Shown here piece after piece: positions 8,564 to 16,309 of a stretch of DNA of 64,000 nucleotides; position 1 is the stretch's first letter, and every line of letters starts with the position of its first letter. This stretch comes from Streptomyces typhae (lineage in GTDB: Bacteria; Actinomycetota; Actinomycetes; Streptomycetales; Streptomycetaceae): NCBI RefSeq assembly GCF_009755605.1, contig NZ_WPNZ01000008.1, forward strand, positions 62,001 through 126,000, written 5' to 3'. The notes under the pieces are model-generated. The model was not told where the DNA came from. It made no database searches and was given only the letters and a program-made list of their open reading frames with translations. The position numbers and the translations under genes are program-made.

Positions 8564-8607
8564 ACGAAGTGTGGACGGTACGGGTCACTGTCCGTGAGCA
8601 TGGGCGC

Positions 8608-9441
8608 GTGACGTCGTCAAGCGCGCCCGGCACGAACGAGCCGGAGCCGAGCGAGGGCCTCAAAGCCTTCGGTGCGGCTTTGAAGAGCTTCCGCAAGCGG
8701 GCCGGGTACACGCAAGAGGCCCTGGCTCCGGAGATCGGCTACTCGACGCATTTCCTCGCGTCGATCGAGCAGGGGAGACGGTTCCCGCCGCCGCGGTTCG
8801 TCGACCAGGCGGAGGCCGCGCTCGATGCGTTCGGGACGCTGCGGTTGATTGTGCACCAGGTCTCTCGGCAGCGGGGGTTGGCCACTTGGTTCAAGCGGTG
8901 GGCCCAGCTTGAGCGGGAGGCGATCAACCTCTACGCGTATGAGTGCCGGTTGATGCCGGGGCTGTTGCAGACACCCGAGTACGCGCAGGCCGTGTTTGCC
9001 AATAGGTTGCCGCCACTGCACGACGATGAGATCCAGGCACGGCTTGCGGCGCGCGTGGAACGCCAGAAGCTGCTCACTGAGCGCCCCAACACGGCGTTCA
9101 GCTTCATCCTGGAGGAGCACCTGTTCCTGCGCGGCGTGGGCGGGACGGCAGTCACCCTGGCGGTCATCGACCGGGTTCTCGAACTCGCCGAGCGCCGGAA
9201 CATCGAGCTGCAAATCATGCCGCTCCAGCGGGAGTCCCACGCCGGACTGGACGGCCCCATAAGGCTGCTGGAGACTCCGAGCAACAAGTGGTTCGCGTAC
9301 TGCGAAGGGCAGGAGAGCGGTCAGCTCATCTCTGACCCAAAGGTGGTCAGCATGCTCCAGATGCGGTATGCCAGGATGCGCTCACAGGCTCTCTCCTTCG
9401 ATGAGTCGGTGAGCCTCTTGGAGCGGATGCGAGGAGCATGA
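8608..9441 (+). CDS. XRE-family regulator with DUF5753 domain
   Basis: 277 residues from GTG at 8608; longer in-frame starts (from 8554) would run through the inverted repeat. An HTH_31-type helix-turn-helix occupies about residues 18-75 ('ALKSFRKRAGYTQEALAPEI', 'STHFLASIEQGRRFPPP'). A DUF5753 domain follows ('YECRLMPGLLQTPEYAQAVF', 'PFQRESHAGLDGP'-like segment 'MPLQRESHAGLDGPIRLLE', 'YCEGQESGQLI'). This is the classical WhiJ-type repressor architecture of Streptomyces. Its stop overlaps the start of the DUF397 gene (ATGATGA), so the two are translationally coupled. Confidence 0.9.
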   Translation: MTSSSAPGTNEPEPSEGLKAFGAALKSFRKRAGYTQEALAPEIGYSTHFLASIEQGRRFPPPRFVDQAEAALDAFGTLRLIVHQVSRQRGLATWFKRWAQLEREAINLYAYECRLMPGLLQTPEYAQAVFANRLPPLHDDEIQARLAARVERQKLLTERPNTAFSFILEEHLFLRGVGGTAVTLAVIDRVLELAERRNIELQIMPLQRESHAGLDGPIRLLETPSNKWFAYCEGQESGQLISDPKVVSMLQMRYARMRSQALSFDESVSLLERMRGA

Positions 9442-9929
9442 TGAGCACCCCCGAACTGTCCTGGCACACAAGCCGCTACAGCAGCAGCGGAGACGGCGAC
9501 TGCGTGGAAGTGGCCCTCTCCTGGCGCAAGTCCAGCTACAGCGGCAGCGCCGGCGACGACTGCGTAGAGGTCGCGTCCGCCTGGCACAAGTCCACCCACA
9601 GCAGCGGCACCGACGGCGACTGCGTAGAAGTCTCGCCTGCGTGGAACAAGTCCAGCCACAGCGGCGGGGACGGCGACGACTGCGTGGAAATCGCGTCGGC
9701 CTGGCGCAAGTCCGGGCACAGCGGCGGGTCCGGCGACGACTGCGCAGAAGTCGCTTTCACGTGGCACAAGTCCAGCCACAGCAGCGGGAGCGGCGACGAC
9801 TGCATAGAGGTCGCCCCCGTCCCCGCCGCCATCCACGTCCGCGACTCCAAGCGTCCCGACGGGGCCCGGCTGACTATGAACCCGACCCCCTGGTCAGAAT
9901 TCCTCACGCTCGTGCGAGCGGCACCGTAA
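9438..9929 (+). CDS. DUF397 protein with six tandem N-terminal motif copies
   Basis: 163 residues, or 162 if the second ATG at 9441 is used. A normal DUF397 protein of about 60-80 residues has one 'W.KSS.S...G.CVEVA' segment followed by 'V.VRDSK.PDG..L.F....W..F'. Here the first segment occurs six times with an exact 20-residue period (Trp at 9, 29, 49, 69, 89, 109), each with a Cys-Val-Glu-Val-like end. A single C-terminal half follows ('HVRDSKRPDGARLTMNP', 'WSEFLTLVRAAP'). DUF397 proteins are small partners of WhiJ-like regulators. The expansion has no stop or frameshift, so it is probably expressed. Its 3' end overlaps the convergent phosphoesterase gene by 26 bp. Confidence 0.9.
   Translation: MMSTPELSWHTSRYSSSGDGDCVEVALSWRKSSYSGSAGDDCVEVASAWHKSTHSSGTDGDCVEVSPAWNKSSHSGGDGDDCVEIASAWRKSGHSGGSGDDCAEVAFTWHKSSHSSGSGDDCIEVAPVPAAIHVRDSKRPDGARLTMNPTPWSEFLTLVRAAP
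9462..9821 (+). repeat. Six 60-bp in-frame tandem repeats within DUF397 gene
   Basis: Units start at the Trp codons at 9462, 9522, 9582, 9642, 9702 and 9762. Each reads like TGGCRCAAGTCCAGCYACAG followed by a Ser/Gly-rich stretch and a GACTGCRTRGARGTC end. The copies differ at scattered positions, so the expansion is not brand new but has kept the frame and the 60-bp length. Confidence 0.95.
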
Positions 9930-10929
9930 TCTCCTTCAGCCACGCGCGGCGAGCGAAGTCCCTGGCCTTGATGACGACCTTGTCCCAGTGGACCTCCACC
10001 TGGAGGCCCTGGTTGAAGGAGCCGCCCACGGACACCTCGCCGCCCTTGCCGTCGTCGCGGAAGCCCGTCTGGATGGCGCCGGTGTTGACGACGGTGAAGC
10101 CACTCAGGTTCGCCGTGCCGGGGACGACGCGGCGGACCACCCAGTCGGACAGGTCCAGGTCCCAGTGGGTGTGGCCGGAGAAGAGGAAGACGTCGGGGTG
10201 GCGGCCGAGGAGAGCGAGGAGCCGGTCGGCCTGGAGGTAGTCGCTCATGTAGAGCTTGTTGCGGGTGCCGGAGACGGTGTTGGGCAGCGGGTGGTGGGTG
10301 ACGACCATGACCGGCTTGCGGCGGCGCGACCAGTACCGCAGCCGGTCCTCGAGCCAGGTGAACTGGGCGTCGCTGATCCACACTTCGTCCCAGAGCTTCG
10401 GGTCGTGGAAGTGGGAGTACCGCTCGGTGCCGAGGGTGAGGACGGGCACGCCGCCGAAGGACGTCTCCGCGTGGACGGAGCCGCGCTTGGCGAAGCGGTA
10501 GAAGCTGCGGAAGAGGGAGTCCTCGGTGGTGCCGTTGGGCCAGGTGTCCTGGGCGAGGGTGTCGGGGTCGCGCCACTTCGGGACGTAGAACTCGTGGTTG
10601 CCGATGGCCCAGGCGACGTTGCGGGGATGGGTGTGGCGCCGGAGTTCGGTGCTGACCTGCGCGTACTCGAAGTCGTACCCGCGCGGGGTGATGTCGCCGG
10701 CGACGGCGAGACCGGTGCTGCGGGGGTTGACGGCCGCCATGTCGTCCAGGGCGCGGCCGAAGTCGGCGAGGTCGCCCTGGATGTCGCTGATGACGTTGAA
10801 GCGGTTGACGCCCCACTCGTGGCCGCGCGTGGACGCCTGGTCGGGGGCGGCGTGGGCCTGCGGGGCGGCGGCGACGGCGGCGGTCGCGAGGGCGCCGCCG
10901 CTCGCGGCGAGGAGGGATCTGCGGTCCAT
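9904..10929 (-). CDS. Tat-exported metallophosphoesterase
   Basis: 341 residues from ATG at 10929 with GGAG 7-10 bases upstream. The N-terminus 'MDRRSLLAASGGALATAAVA' plus an AQA-type cleavage region is a twin-arginine signal. Calcineurin-like motifs follow in order: 'NVISDIQGDLADFG' (D.x..D), 'VAGDITPRG' (GD), 'AIGNHEFYV' (GNHE), 'VVTHHPLPN' and 'FLFSGHTHWDLD' (GHTH). It therefore binds two metal ions and hydrolyses phosphomono- or diesters outside the cell. A phosphate-starvation role is plausible, but no PHO box was identified. It is divergent from the TetR gene that follows. Confidence 0.88.
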   Translation of the reverse strand: MDRRSLLAASGGALATAAVAAAPQAHAAPDQASTRGHEWGVNRFNVISDIQGDLADFGRALDDMAAVNPRSTGLAVAGDITPRGYDFEYAQVSTELRRHTHPRNVAWAIGNHEFYVPKWRDPDTLAQDTWPNGTTEDSLFRSFYRFAKRGSVHAETSFGGVPVLTLGTERYSHFHDPKLWDEVWISDAQFTWLEDRLRYWSRRRKPVMVVTHHPLPNTVSGTRNKLYMSDYLQADRLLALLGRHPDVFLFSGHTHWDLDLSDWVVRRVVPGTANLSGFTVVNTGAIQTGFRDDGKGGEVSVGGSFNQGLQVEVHWDKVVIKARDFARRAWLKEITVPLARA

Positions 10930-11120
10930 GGGACGGCTCCGGTACGTGAGGTGCGGGTGCTGCATGGGGTGCCGTCGTGAAGATCGCGGCACCGGGCGGC
11001 GTCGGCCCCACCGGGAGCGGGCGCGTATGTGTACACGGCATGAACACGCACGGCTCGCCGGAGAGCCGCCGCGGCGCACCCGTAATGGCCCGTTCGGTCC
11101 AGAACTCGTACGATGAGGAC

Positions 11121-11720
11121 ATGGCCCGCCCTCGCAAGTTCGACGAAGACCACGTACTGCTCGCCGTTCGCGACGAGTTCTGGGACAAGGGCTACGCGGC
11201 GACGTCCCTGGAGGACCTGCTGCGCGTCAGCGGTCTCGGCAAGGGCAGCCTGTACGGCGCGTTCGGGGACAAGCAGAAGCTGTTCCTGCGGGTGCTGCGC
11301 GACTACGACGACACGAACCTGCTGATGCTGCGCGAGCGCCTGGAGTCCTCGGCGCGGGGGGCCGACCTGGTACGCGAGTTCGTACTCGGCCCGGCCTCCG
11401 ACCCGACGGGGGCGGCTGCGCGCCGGGGGTGCCTGCTGGCCAACAGCAACGCCGAACTCGCGATCAGCACCCCGGAGGTGGCCGCCGAGGCGCGCCGCAG
11501 CTACGACGCGATCACCGCCATCCTCACCGAGGCACTGGAGCGCGCCCGGCGCGAAGGCGACCTCGCCCCGGACGCGGATCCCGCCGAGACCGCCCGCGCC
11601 ACCCTCGTCGCCCAGCTCGGCCTCGTCGCCCTCGGGCGCACCGGCGTGGACATCGGCACCCTCACCGCGGCGGCCCAGGCCGTCCTGGCGCGGTTCCTGC
11701 CCGCCATCGCGCCGCGGTAA
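11121..11720 (+). CDS. TetR/AcrR family regulator
   Basis: 199 residues from ATG at 11121 (GATGAGGAC upstream). The DNA-binding domain 'MARPRKFDEDHVLLAVRDEF' through 'ATSLEDLLRVSGLGKGSLYG' and 'AFGDKQKLF' (residues 1-55) is a TetR_N HTH, followed by a TetR_C_6-type ligand domain. The neighbouring SDR gene is the likely target; direct repeats in the gap between them (11765-11814) fit an operator. The regulator is about 44 percent-type similar by eye to the second TetR gene at 13996 in its HTH, which is an impression only. Confidence 0.88.
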   Translation: MARPRKFDEDHVLLAVRDEFWDKGYAATSLEDLLRVSGLGKGSLYGAFGDKQKLFLRVLRDYDDTNLLMLRERLESSARGADLVREFVLGPASDPTGAAARRGCLLANSNAELAISTPEVAAEARRSYDAITAILTEALERARREGDLAPDADPAETARATLVAQLGLVALGRTGVDIGTLTAAAQAVLARFLPAIAPR

Positions 11721-11764
11721 CAGCCGCCCGACACAGGCAGCGGAGCCCCTCCCCGACCTAGTTC

Positions 11765-11814
11765 TTGACTGTACGGTCCATATCGAGGATGGTTATTGAC
11801 GTAACGGTCCATAA
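11765..11814 (+). promoter_or_regulatory. Paired direct repeats upstream of SDR gene (putative TetR operator/promoter)
   Basis: TTGACTGTACGGTCCATAT (from 11765) and TTGACGTAACGGTCCATAA (from 11796) are near-identical copies 31 bp apart, each with TTGAC and the core ACGGTCCATA. They lie in the gap between the TetR gene and the SDR gene, immediately before its ribosome-binding site GGAGGGGG. About three helical turns separate them, which suits two repressor dimers on one face. Confidence 0.6.
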
Positions 11815-11831
11815 TCGTGGAGGGGGACGGC

Positions 11832-12566
11832 ATGCCCGTCTTGGCAGACAAAGTCGCAGTGATCACCGGCGGCAGCAGCGGCATAGGGTTCGCCACGGCC
11901 CGCGCGTTCCTTGACGAGGGCGCCCAGGTGTTCATCACCGGTCGCCGCAAGGACGCGCTGGACGCCGCGGTCACCGAACTCGGAAGCGGCGTGACCGGTG
12001 TGGTGTGCGACGTTTCGGTGCTCTCGGAGCTCGATGCGCTCTACCAGGCTGTGCGTGCGCAGGCCGGTCGTATCGACGTGCTGGTCGCCAACGCCGGCAT
12101 CGGCACCGCGGCGCCGCTCGGCGAGGTGACGGAGGAGGTGATCGACTCCCTGTTCGCCACCAACGTCAAGGGAACGATCCTCACGTTCCAGCAGGCGCTG
12201 CCGCATCTGAACACCGGTGCGTCGGTGGTCCTGACGGGCTCGACCGCCGCGACGCGGCCCGATGAAGGGCTTGAGGTCTATGGGTCGTCGAAGGCCGCGG
12301 TGCGCAGTCTCGCCCGCGGCTGGGCCCGCGGCTCACGCGCGCGCGGCTTCCGGGTCAACGTCGTGTCGCCCGGCGGCACCCGCACTCCGGGCCTGCTGGA
12401 GCTGCTCCCGGCCGACGTGCTCAAGCAGGCCGAGGAGGCCATTCCGCTGGGCCGCCTCGCCGAGCCCGCGGAGATCGCCGCGGTGACGACGTTCCTCGCC
12501 TCGGACGCCGCGAGCTACGTCAACGGCGCCGAGTTCTTCGCCGACGGCGGATACGCGCAGGTGTGA
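11832..12566 (+). CDS. Short-chain dehydrogenase/reductase
   Basis: 244 residues from ATG at 11832, preceded by GGAGGGGG; an upstream GTG at 11817 would overlap that site. Classical SDR motifs are 'VAVITGGSSGIGFATARAF' (TGxxxGIG), 'VLVANAGIG' (NAG), Ser in 'VVLTGSTAA' and 'YGSSKAAVRS' (YxxxK). The substrate is unknown. It probably forms a regulated unit with the upstream TetR gene, a common Streptomyces arrangement in which the regulator senses a substrate-like ligand. Confidence 0.88.
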   Translation: MPVLADKVAVITGGSSGIGFATARAFLDEGAQVFITGRRKDALDAAVTELGSGVTGVVCDVSVLSELDALYQAVRAQAGRIDVLVANAGIGTAAPLGEVTEEVIDSLFATNVKGTILTFQQALPHLNTGASVVLTGSTAATRPDEGLEVYGSSKAAVRSLARGWARGSRARGFRVNVVSPGGTRTPGLLELLPADVLKQAEEAIPLGRLAEPAEIAAVTTFLASDAASYVNGAEFFADGGYAQV

Positions 12567-12652
12567 CCGGCTCCTGACGGCACGCTCAACGGGCGAACGT
12601 CGCGACGGCCTCCTGTGTGCGCCGACCGTGCCTCCGCCGCGGAGTCGGCCCA

Positions 12653-12676
12653 GTTCTGAAGCAGTCGATTCAGAAC
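12653..12676. promoter_or_regulatory. Perfect inverted repeat, operator upstream of efflux gene
   Basis: GTTCTGAA (12653-12660) and TTCAGAAC (12669-12676) form a perfect 8-8-8 palindrome 17 bp before the efflux-pump start. A degenerate copy lies just before the downstream TetR gene (13958-13980), so this is the likely binding site of that repressor. Confidence 0.7.
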
Positions 12677-12693
12677 ATGCTAACGTCCGCGTT

Positions 12694-13986
12694 ATGAAGC
12701 ACTCGCTCCAAAACCATGCCCCGGACCCCGCTCCCGCACGCACCGGCACGCCGGGCACACCGGGCACACCGGGCACACCGGGCACCCGCATACCCCTCGC
12801 CGTGTACGTCCTGGCGCTCGGCATCTTCACCCAGGGCACCTCGGAGTTCATGCTGTCCGGCCTGCTGCCCGGCATGGCCGACGACCTCGGGGTGTCCGTC
12901 CCGGACGCCGGTCTGCTGATCTCGGCCTTCGCGATCGGCATGGTCGTGGGCGCCCCGCTGCTCGCCGTCGCCACCCTGAACTGGCCACGCCGGACCGCGC
13001 TCGTCGGCCTCCAGGCCGTCTTCGTCGCCGGACACGTGGTGGGCGCGCTCGCGCCGGGCTACGCCGTCCTGTTCGTCACCCGGGTGCTCAGCGCGCTCGC
13101 GTACGCCGGGTTCTGGGGCGTCGCCGTGGCCACGGCCGTGGCGCTCGTGCCCGCCGACGCCAAGAGCAGGGCCGTCGCCCTCGTCGCGGGCGGCCTGACC
13201 CTGGCCACCATCGTCGGCGTACCGGCGGGCACCGTGCTCAGCCAGTCGGCGGGCTGGCGGGCCGCGTTCTGGGCCGTGGCCGCCGCGACCGCCGTCAGCC
13301 TGGTGTGCACCGCCTGGGCCGTGCCCGCGGGCGGGGACGGCGGCGATGAGCCGCGTTCGGTGCGCGCCGAACTGCGCGGCATGAGGCGCCCGCAGCTCTG
13401 GCTCTCGTACGCCGTCACGGCCTTCGCCTTCGGCGCGGTGATCGTCACCTTCAGCTATCTCGCGTCCTTCCTGACCGAGGAGAGCGGACTCGCCGAGGGC
13501 ACGGTGCCCGCCGTCCTCGCGCTGTTCGGCGCGGGCGGGACGGCCGGGCTCGTGATCGGCGGGCGCACCGCGCAGTCGCACGCCGTCGGGACGCTCGCGG
13601 CGGGGCTCGGCGCGCTCGCCGCCGTCTCCGCGGCGCTCGCGCTCACCGCGCACACCGCGCCCGTCGTCATCGGCCTCACCTTCCTGCTCGGCCTCGCCGG
13701 GTACGTCACCAACCCCGCGCTCCAGTCGCGCGTGTTCACCCTCGCGCCGGACGCGCCCACCCTGGTCGGCGCCACCAACACCGCCGCCTTCAACGTAGGC
13801 AACACCCTGGCCCCGATGCTCGGCGGCCTGACCATCGCGGCCGGACACGGCTACGCCTCCGTCGCCTGGGTCGGTGCCGCCCTCGCCGCCCTCGGGTGCG
13901 CGGGCGCGCTGTGGGCGGCCCGCCTGGAGCGCGCGGCGCGACGGCAGCCTCGACCGGGTTTTGAAGAGGTTTTCCAGAACGTTTAG
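12694..13986 (+). CDS. MFS efflux transporter, Cmx/CmrA-like
   Basis: 430 residues from ATG at 12694; an upstream in-frame start would run through the operator. Twelve hydrophobic segments begin near residue 35. 'LALGIFTQGTSEFMLSGLLP' in TM1 is the signature of the Cmx/CmrA chloramphenicol exporter group, and 'YAGFWGVAVATAVALVPADA' is also typical. The N-terminal tail carries four GTP tripeptide repeats from 9-bp units (12745-12786), unusual for the family. It is a likely drug or metabolite/H+ antiporter in the cell membrane, repressed by the TetR gene that follows 9 bp later. Chloramphenicol specificity is possible but unproven. Confidence 0.85.
   Translation: MKHSLQNHAPDPAPARTGTPGTPGTPGTPGTRIPLAVYVLALGIFTQGTSEFMLSGLLPGMADDLGVSVPDAGLLISAFAIGMVVGAPLLAVATLNWPRRTALVGLQAVFVAGHVVGALAPGYAVLFVTRVLSALAYAGFWGVAVATAVALVPADAKSRAVALVAGGLTLATIVGVPAGTVLSQSAGWRAAFWAVAAATAVSLVCTAWAVPAGGDGGDEPRSVRAELRGMRRPQLWLSYAVTAFAFGAVIVTFSYLASFLTEESGLAEGTVPAVLALFGAGGTAGLVIGGRTAQSHAVGTLAAGLGALAAVSAALALTAHTAPVVIGLTFLLGLAGYVTNPALQSRVFTLAPDAPTLVGATNTAAFNVGNTLAPMLGGLTIAAGHGYASVAWVGAALAALGCAGALWAARLERAARRQPRPGFEEVFQNV
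13958..13980. promoter_or_regulatory. Imperfect operator inside the efflux gene 3' end
   Basis: GTTTTGAAGAGGTTTTCCAG continuing AAC (13958-13980) resembles the palindrome at 12653-12676 in both half-sites (GTTYTGAA; CAGAAC). It is located 15 bp before the TetR start, suggesting autoregulation by the same protein. Confidence 0.55.
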
Positions 13987-13995
13987 TGTGGGTCC

Positions 13996-14577
13996 ATGGC
14001 CAGGCCACGACAGTTCGACGAGGACCGTGTCATCACCGCGGCCATGGACACCTTCTGGCGCCACGGGTACGAGGGCACGTCCACCCGCGACCTGTGCGAG
14101 AGCACCGGACTCGGCCCGTCGAGCCTCTACAACACCTTCGGCGGCAAGCGCGAGCTGTATCTGCGCGCCCTTGAGCGCTACTACGAGACGGTCACCGCCG
14201 AACAGATCGCGCTCCTGAACGCGCCCGGCTCCGCGAAGGAGCGGCTGCGGGCCATGATGCTGCACTCCCTGGACAGCGACCTCGACGCGGCCGAGGGGCG
14301 GCGCGGCTGCTTCGCGATGAACGCCGCCGTCGAGGTCGCCGCACTCGACCCGGACGTCAAGCGCTCCGTGCGGCGCACGTTCGACCGGGTCGAGGACGAG
14401 TTGTGCGCGGTCGTGGGGGCGGGCCAGGCGACCGGCGAGATCGCGGCGGGGCGCGACGCCCGCGCCCTGGCCCGGCTTGTGCAGAGCACGTACTACGGGC
14501 TGCGCGTACTGAGCCGGGTCCAGGACGACCGGACGGTCCTCCTCTCCACGGTGGACAGCACGCTCGCGGCACTCTGA
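13996..14577 (+). CDS. TetR/AcrR family regulator of the efflux pump
   Basis: 193 residues. The HTH (residues 1-55: 'MARPRQFDEDRVITAAMDTF', 'GTSTRDLCESTGLGPSSLYN', 'TFGGKRELYLRALERYY') is followed by a TetR_C_6-like domain. The gene starts 9 bp after the efflux gene with only a weak Shine-Dalgarno. Related operator-like sequences precede both genes, which points to repression of both until a ligand, perhaps the exported compound, is bound. Confidence 0.88.
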   Translation: MARPRQFDEDRVITAAMDTFWRHGYEGTSTRDLCESTGLGPSSLYNTFGGKRELYLRALERYYETVTAEQIALLNAPGSAKERLRAMMLHSLDSDLDAAEGRRGCFAMNAAVEVAALDPDVKRSVRRTFDRVEDELCAVVGAGQATGEIAAGRDARALARLVQSTYYGLRVLSRVQDDRTVLLSTVDSTLAAL

Positions 14578-14605
14578 CCCACTCGCCCCTCGGACTCCGC
14601 CGGGC

Positions 14606-15031
14606 TCACGCGTCCGCCGCAGGACCCGAAGAAGCGTCCGCCGCGGAACCCTGAGCGTCCGCCGCGGAACCCGAGCCCGGCGATCCGGCGAGCGCGGAGC
14701 CCACGAGCGCGACCACCTCCTCGTCCGACATCCCGGCCCGGCGCGCCTCGGTGACGAGCTGACAGGTCATGGTCCACAGCCCCGCCCGGCGTGGTGCGGC
14801 CACCACCACCGCGCCACGCCCGGCCCGCAGGTCGATCAGACCCTCCGCCTTCAGGGCCTGGTAACCCCGCAGCACCGTGTGCATGTTCACCCCGAGGAGC
14901 CGCGCGGCCTCCCTGGCGCTCGGCAGCTTGTCGCCGATGCGCAGCGTCCCCTCGCCGAGGGCGCGGCGCACCGACGCGGCGACCTGTTCGGCCAGGGGCT
15001 GCGCCGACGAGGGGTCGATGCGGATCAGCAT
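14606..15031 (-). CDS. GntR family regulator (YtrA-like)
   Basis: About 141 residues from ATG at 15031. The winged HTH spans about residues 1-75 ('IDPSSAQPLAEQVAASVRRA', 'LPSAREAARLLGVNMHTVLR', 'GYQALKAEGLIDLRAGRG'), with a short helical tail as in the YtrA subfamily, and a low-complexity Ala/Ser end. The stop of the upstream DUF1648 gene is 1 bp from its start, so the two are translationally coupled. YtrA-type regulators usually control an adjacent membrane-protein operon, which fits here. Confidence 0.85.
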   Translation of the reverse strand: MLIRIDPSSAQPLAEQVAASVRRALGEGTLRIGDKLPSAREAARLLGVNMHTVLRGYQALKAEGLIDLRAGRGAVVVAAPRRAGLWTMTCQLVTEARRAGMSDEEVVALVGSALAGSPGSGSAADAQGSAADASSGPAADA

Positions 15032-15032
15032 G

Positions 15033-16025
15033 TCAGCGCTCGCCCTCCGCCGAGGAGGCGACGAGGTCATTGAGCAGCCCCGCGGCCGACTCCGCGTCCT
15101 CGACGACGATCAGGAACTCGCGGTCCCCGGTCAGCTCCAGGCACAGCCCCTCGCCCGAGTGGAAGGCGAGCCCCCGGCGGCCGCCCATCGAGCGGTAGCC
15201 CCAGCCGCCGAGGTCGCGCACCGGCCTGACGAGGCGCACACGGGCCTGCCTTATGTCCGCCAGCGGGACGCTCACCCGGGGGAACGGCAGCAGCGGCAGC
15301 CCGAGAGCGAACCCCTTCGGGCCCGCACTGGCCCGCAGCAGGGACATCACGAGCCCGATCACACCGATCGGCAGCCCCACCCACGCGAGTTCCCCGACGT
15401 CGAACAGCAGCCCCGCCGCGCCCGCCGCGATCAGCACGGTGAACACGCCCTTGATCCAGGCGGGCGCCGCGGACCGGCTCCACACCGCGGTCTCCCCCGC
15501 CCTCAGGCCCACCGACAGCGGGGCGTCCCCGCCGACCGCCCCGGAGGCCTCGCCCCCGGCCGCGGACGCCGGGGCGAGCAGCGCGCCGACGGCCGCCCCC
15601 GCCAGGGCCGCGCCGGCCGGGAAGAGGATCTGCCAATTCGGCAGTTCGGCGTCGTGGGCGTCGGCGACGTCGGCGTTGGCCAGCAGGGTCATCACGAAGG
15701 CGCACGCCAGGAGCGCCGGGACCGCGAACGCCGTCGCGTACATCGAACGGGCCGCCGGACACCGCCGGGCGACCGCGGCGAACACGACGGCCGCCAAGGC
15801 GCAGATCCCGGCCATGACGAGGACTCCGGTCGTCCGGGACGCGAATCCGTCGGCACTGTCGCCGCCGAAGTGGATCGCCACGGGATCCGGCAGCGCGTCC
15901 CACCGCGCCGCGGCGAGCGCCAGCACCCCCGCACAGGCGGCCACCCCGGGCAACGCGGCCAGGACGGCCCGGCCCGTCGGACCGAGCGCCGGGACCGGGC
16001 CGTTCGTCGAGGTCGTCGAGGTCAT
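15033..16025 (-). CDS. DUF1648-domain membrane protein
   Basis: 330 residues from ATG at 16025 with an excellent GGAGGAGG. The N-terminal 'ARWDALPDPVAIHFGGDSAD' is the DUF1648 segment between the first two of several membrane helices. Further helices span to about residue 240, and a soluble C-terminal part ('IRQARVRLVRPVRDLGGWGY', 'EGLCLELTGDREFLIVVEDA') resembles the PH-like domain in this family. It is coupled to the GntR regulator gene downstream. The function of the family is unknown; some relatives are immunity or sigma-factor-linked membrane proteins. Confidence 0.8.
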   Translation of the reverse strand: MTSTTSTNGPVPALGPTGRAVLAALPGVAACAGVLALAAARWDALPDPVAIHFGGDSADGFASRTTGVLVMAGICALAAVVFAAVARRCPAARSMYATAFAVPALLACAFVMTLLANADVADAHDAELPNWQILFPAGAALAGAAVGALLAPASAAGGEASGAVGGDAPLSVGLRAGETAVWSRSAAPAWIKGVFTVLIAAGAAGLLFDVGELAWVGLPIGVIGLVMSLLRASAGPKGFALGLPLLPFPRVSVPLADIRQARVRLVRPVRDLGGWGYRSMGGRRGLAFHSGEGLCLELTGDREFLIVVEDAESAAGLLNDLVASSAEGER

Positions 16026-16309
16026 CGAGGTTCCTCCTCCCCTCACGGCAGGTCCATGCACAGCACACGAGTTCGCGTCCGCTCCGACCCAACCGTTCGC
16101 ATCATGCTAGAACAATGGCGCGCCCGTACGGAAGGGCACATGGCAGGAGCCCAGGACGGGGCGCACGGAAGGGCACCCGGCAGGGCGCACCTCGGCGGCG
16201 ATCCGTTCCCCTGGGTTCACCAGGCCGAGGGTTACGGGACGGACCCGCGCCGGGCATGACAATCTTCGGTACCGTCGCCGCTGCCGCCCTGCCTCCCCCG
16301 GAGCCCCGC

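Noticed and set aside
9462..9821. A CRISPR-like or non-coding satellite with regular 60-bp spacing
   Set aside because: The repeat is in frame, encodes the DUF397 motif in every unit and lacks alternating unique spacers.
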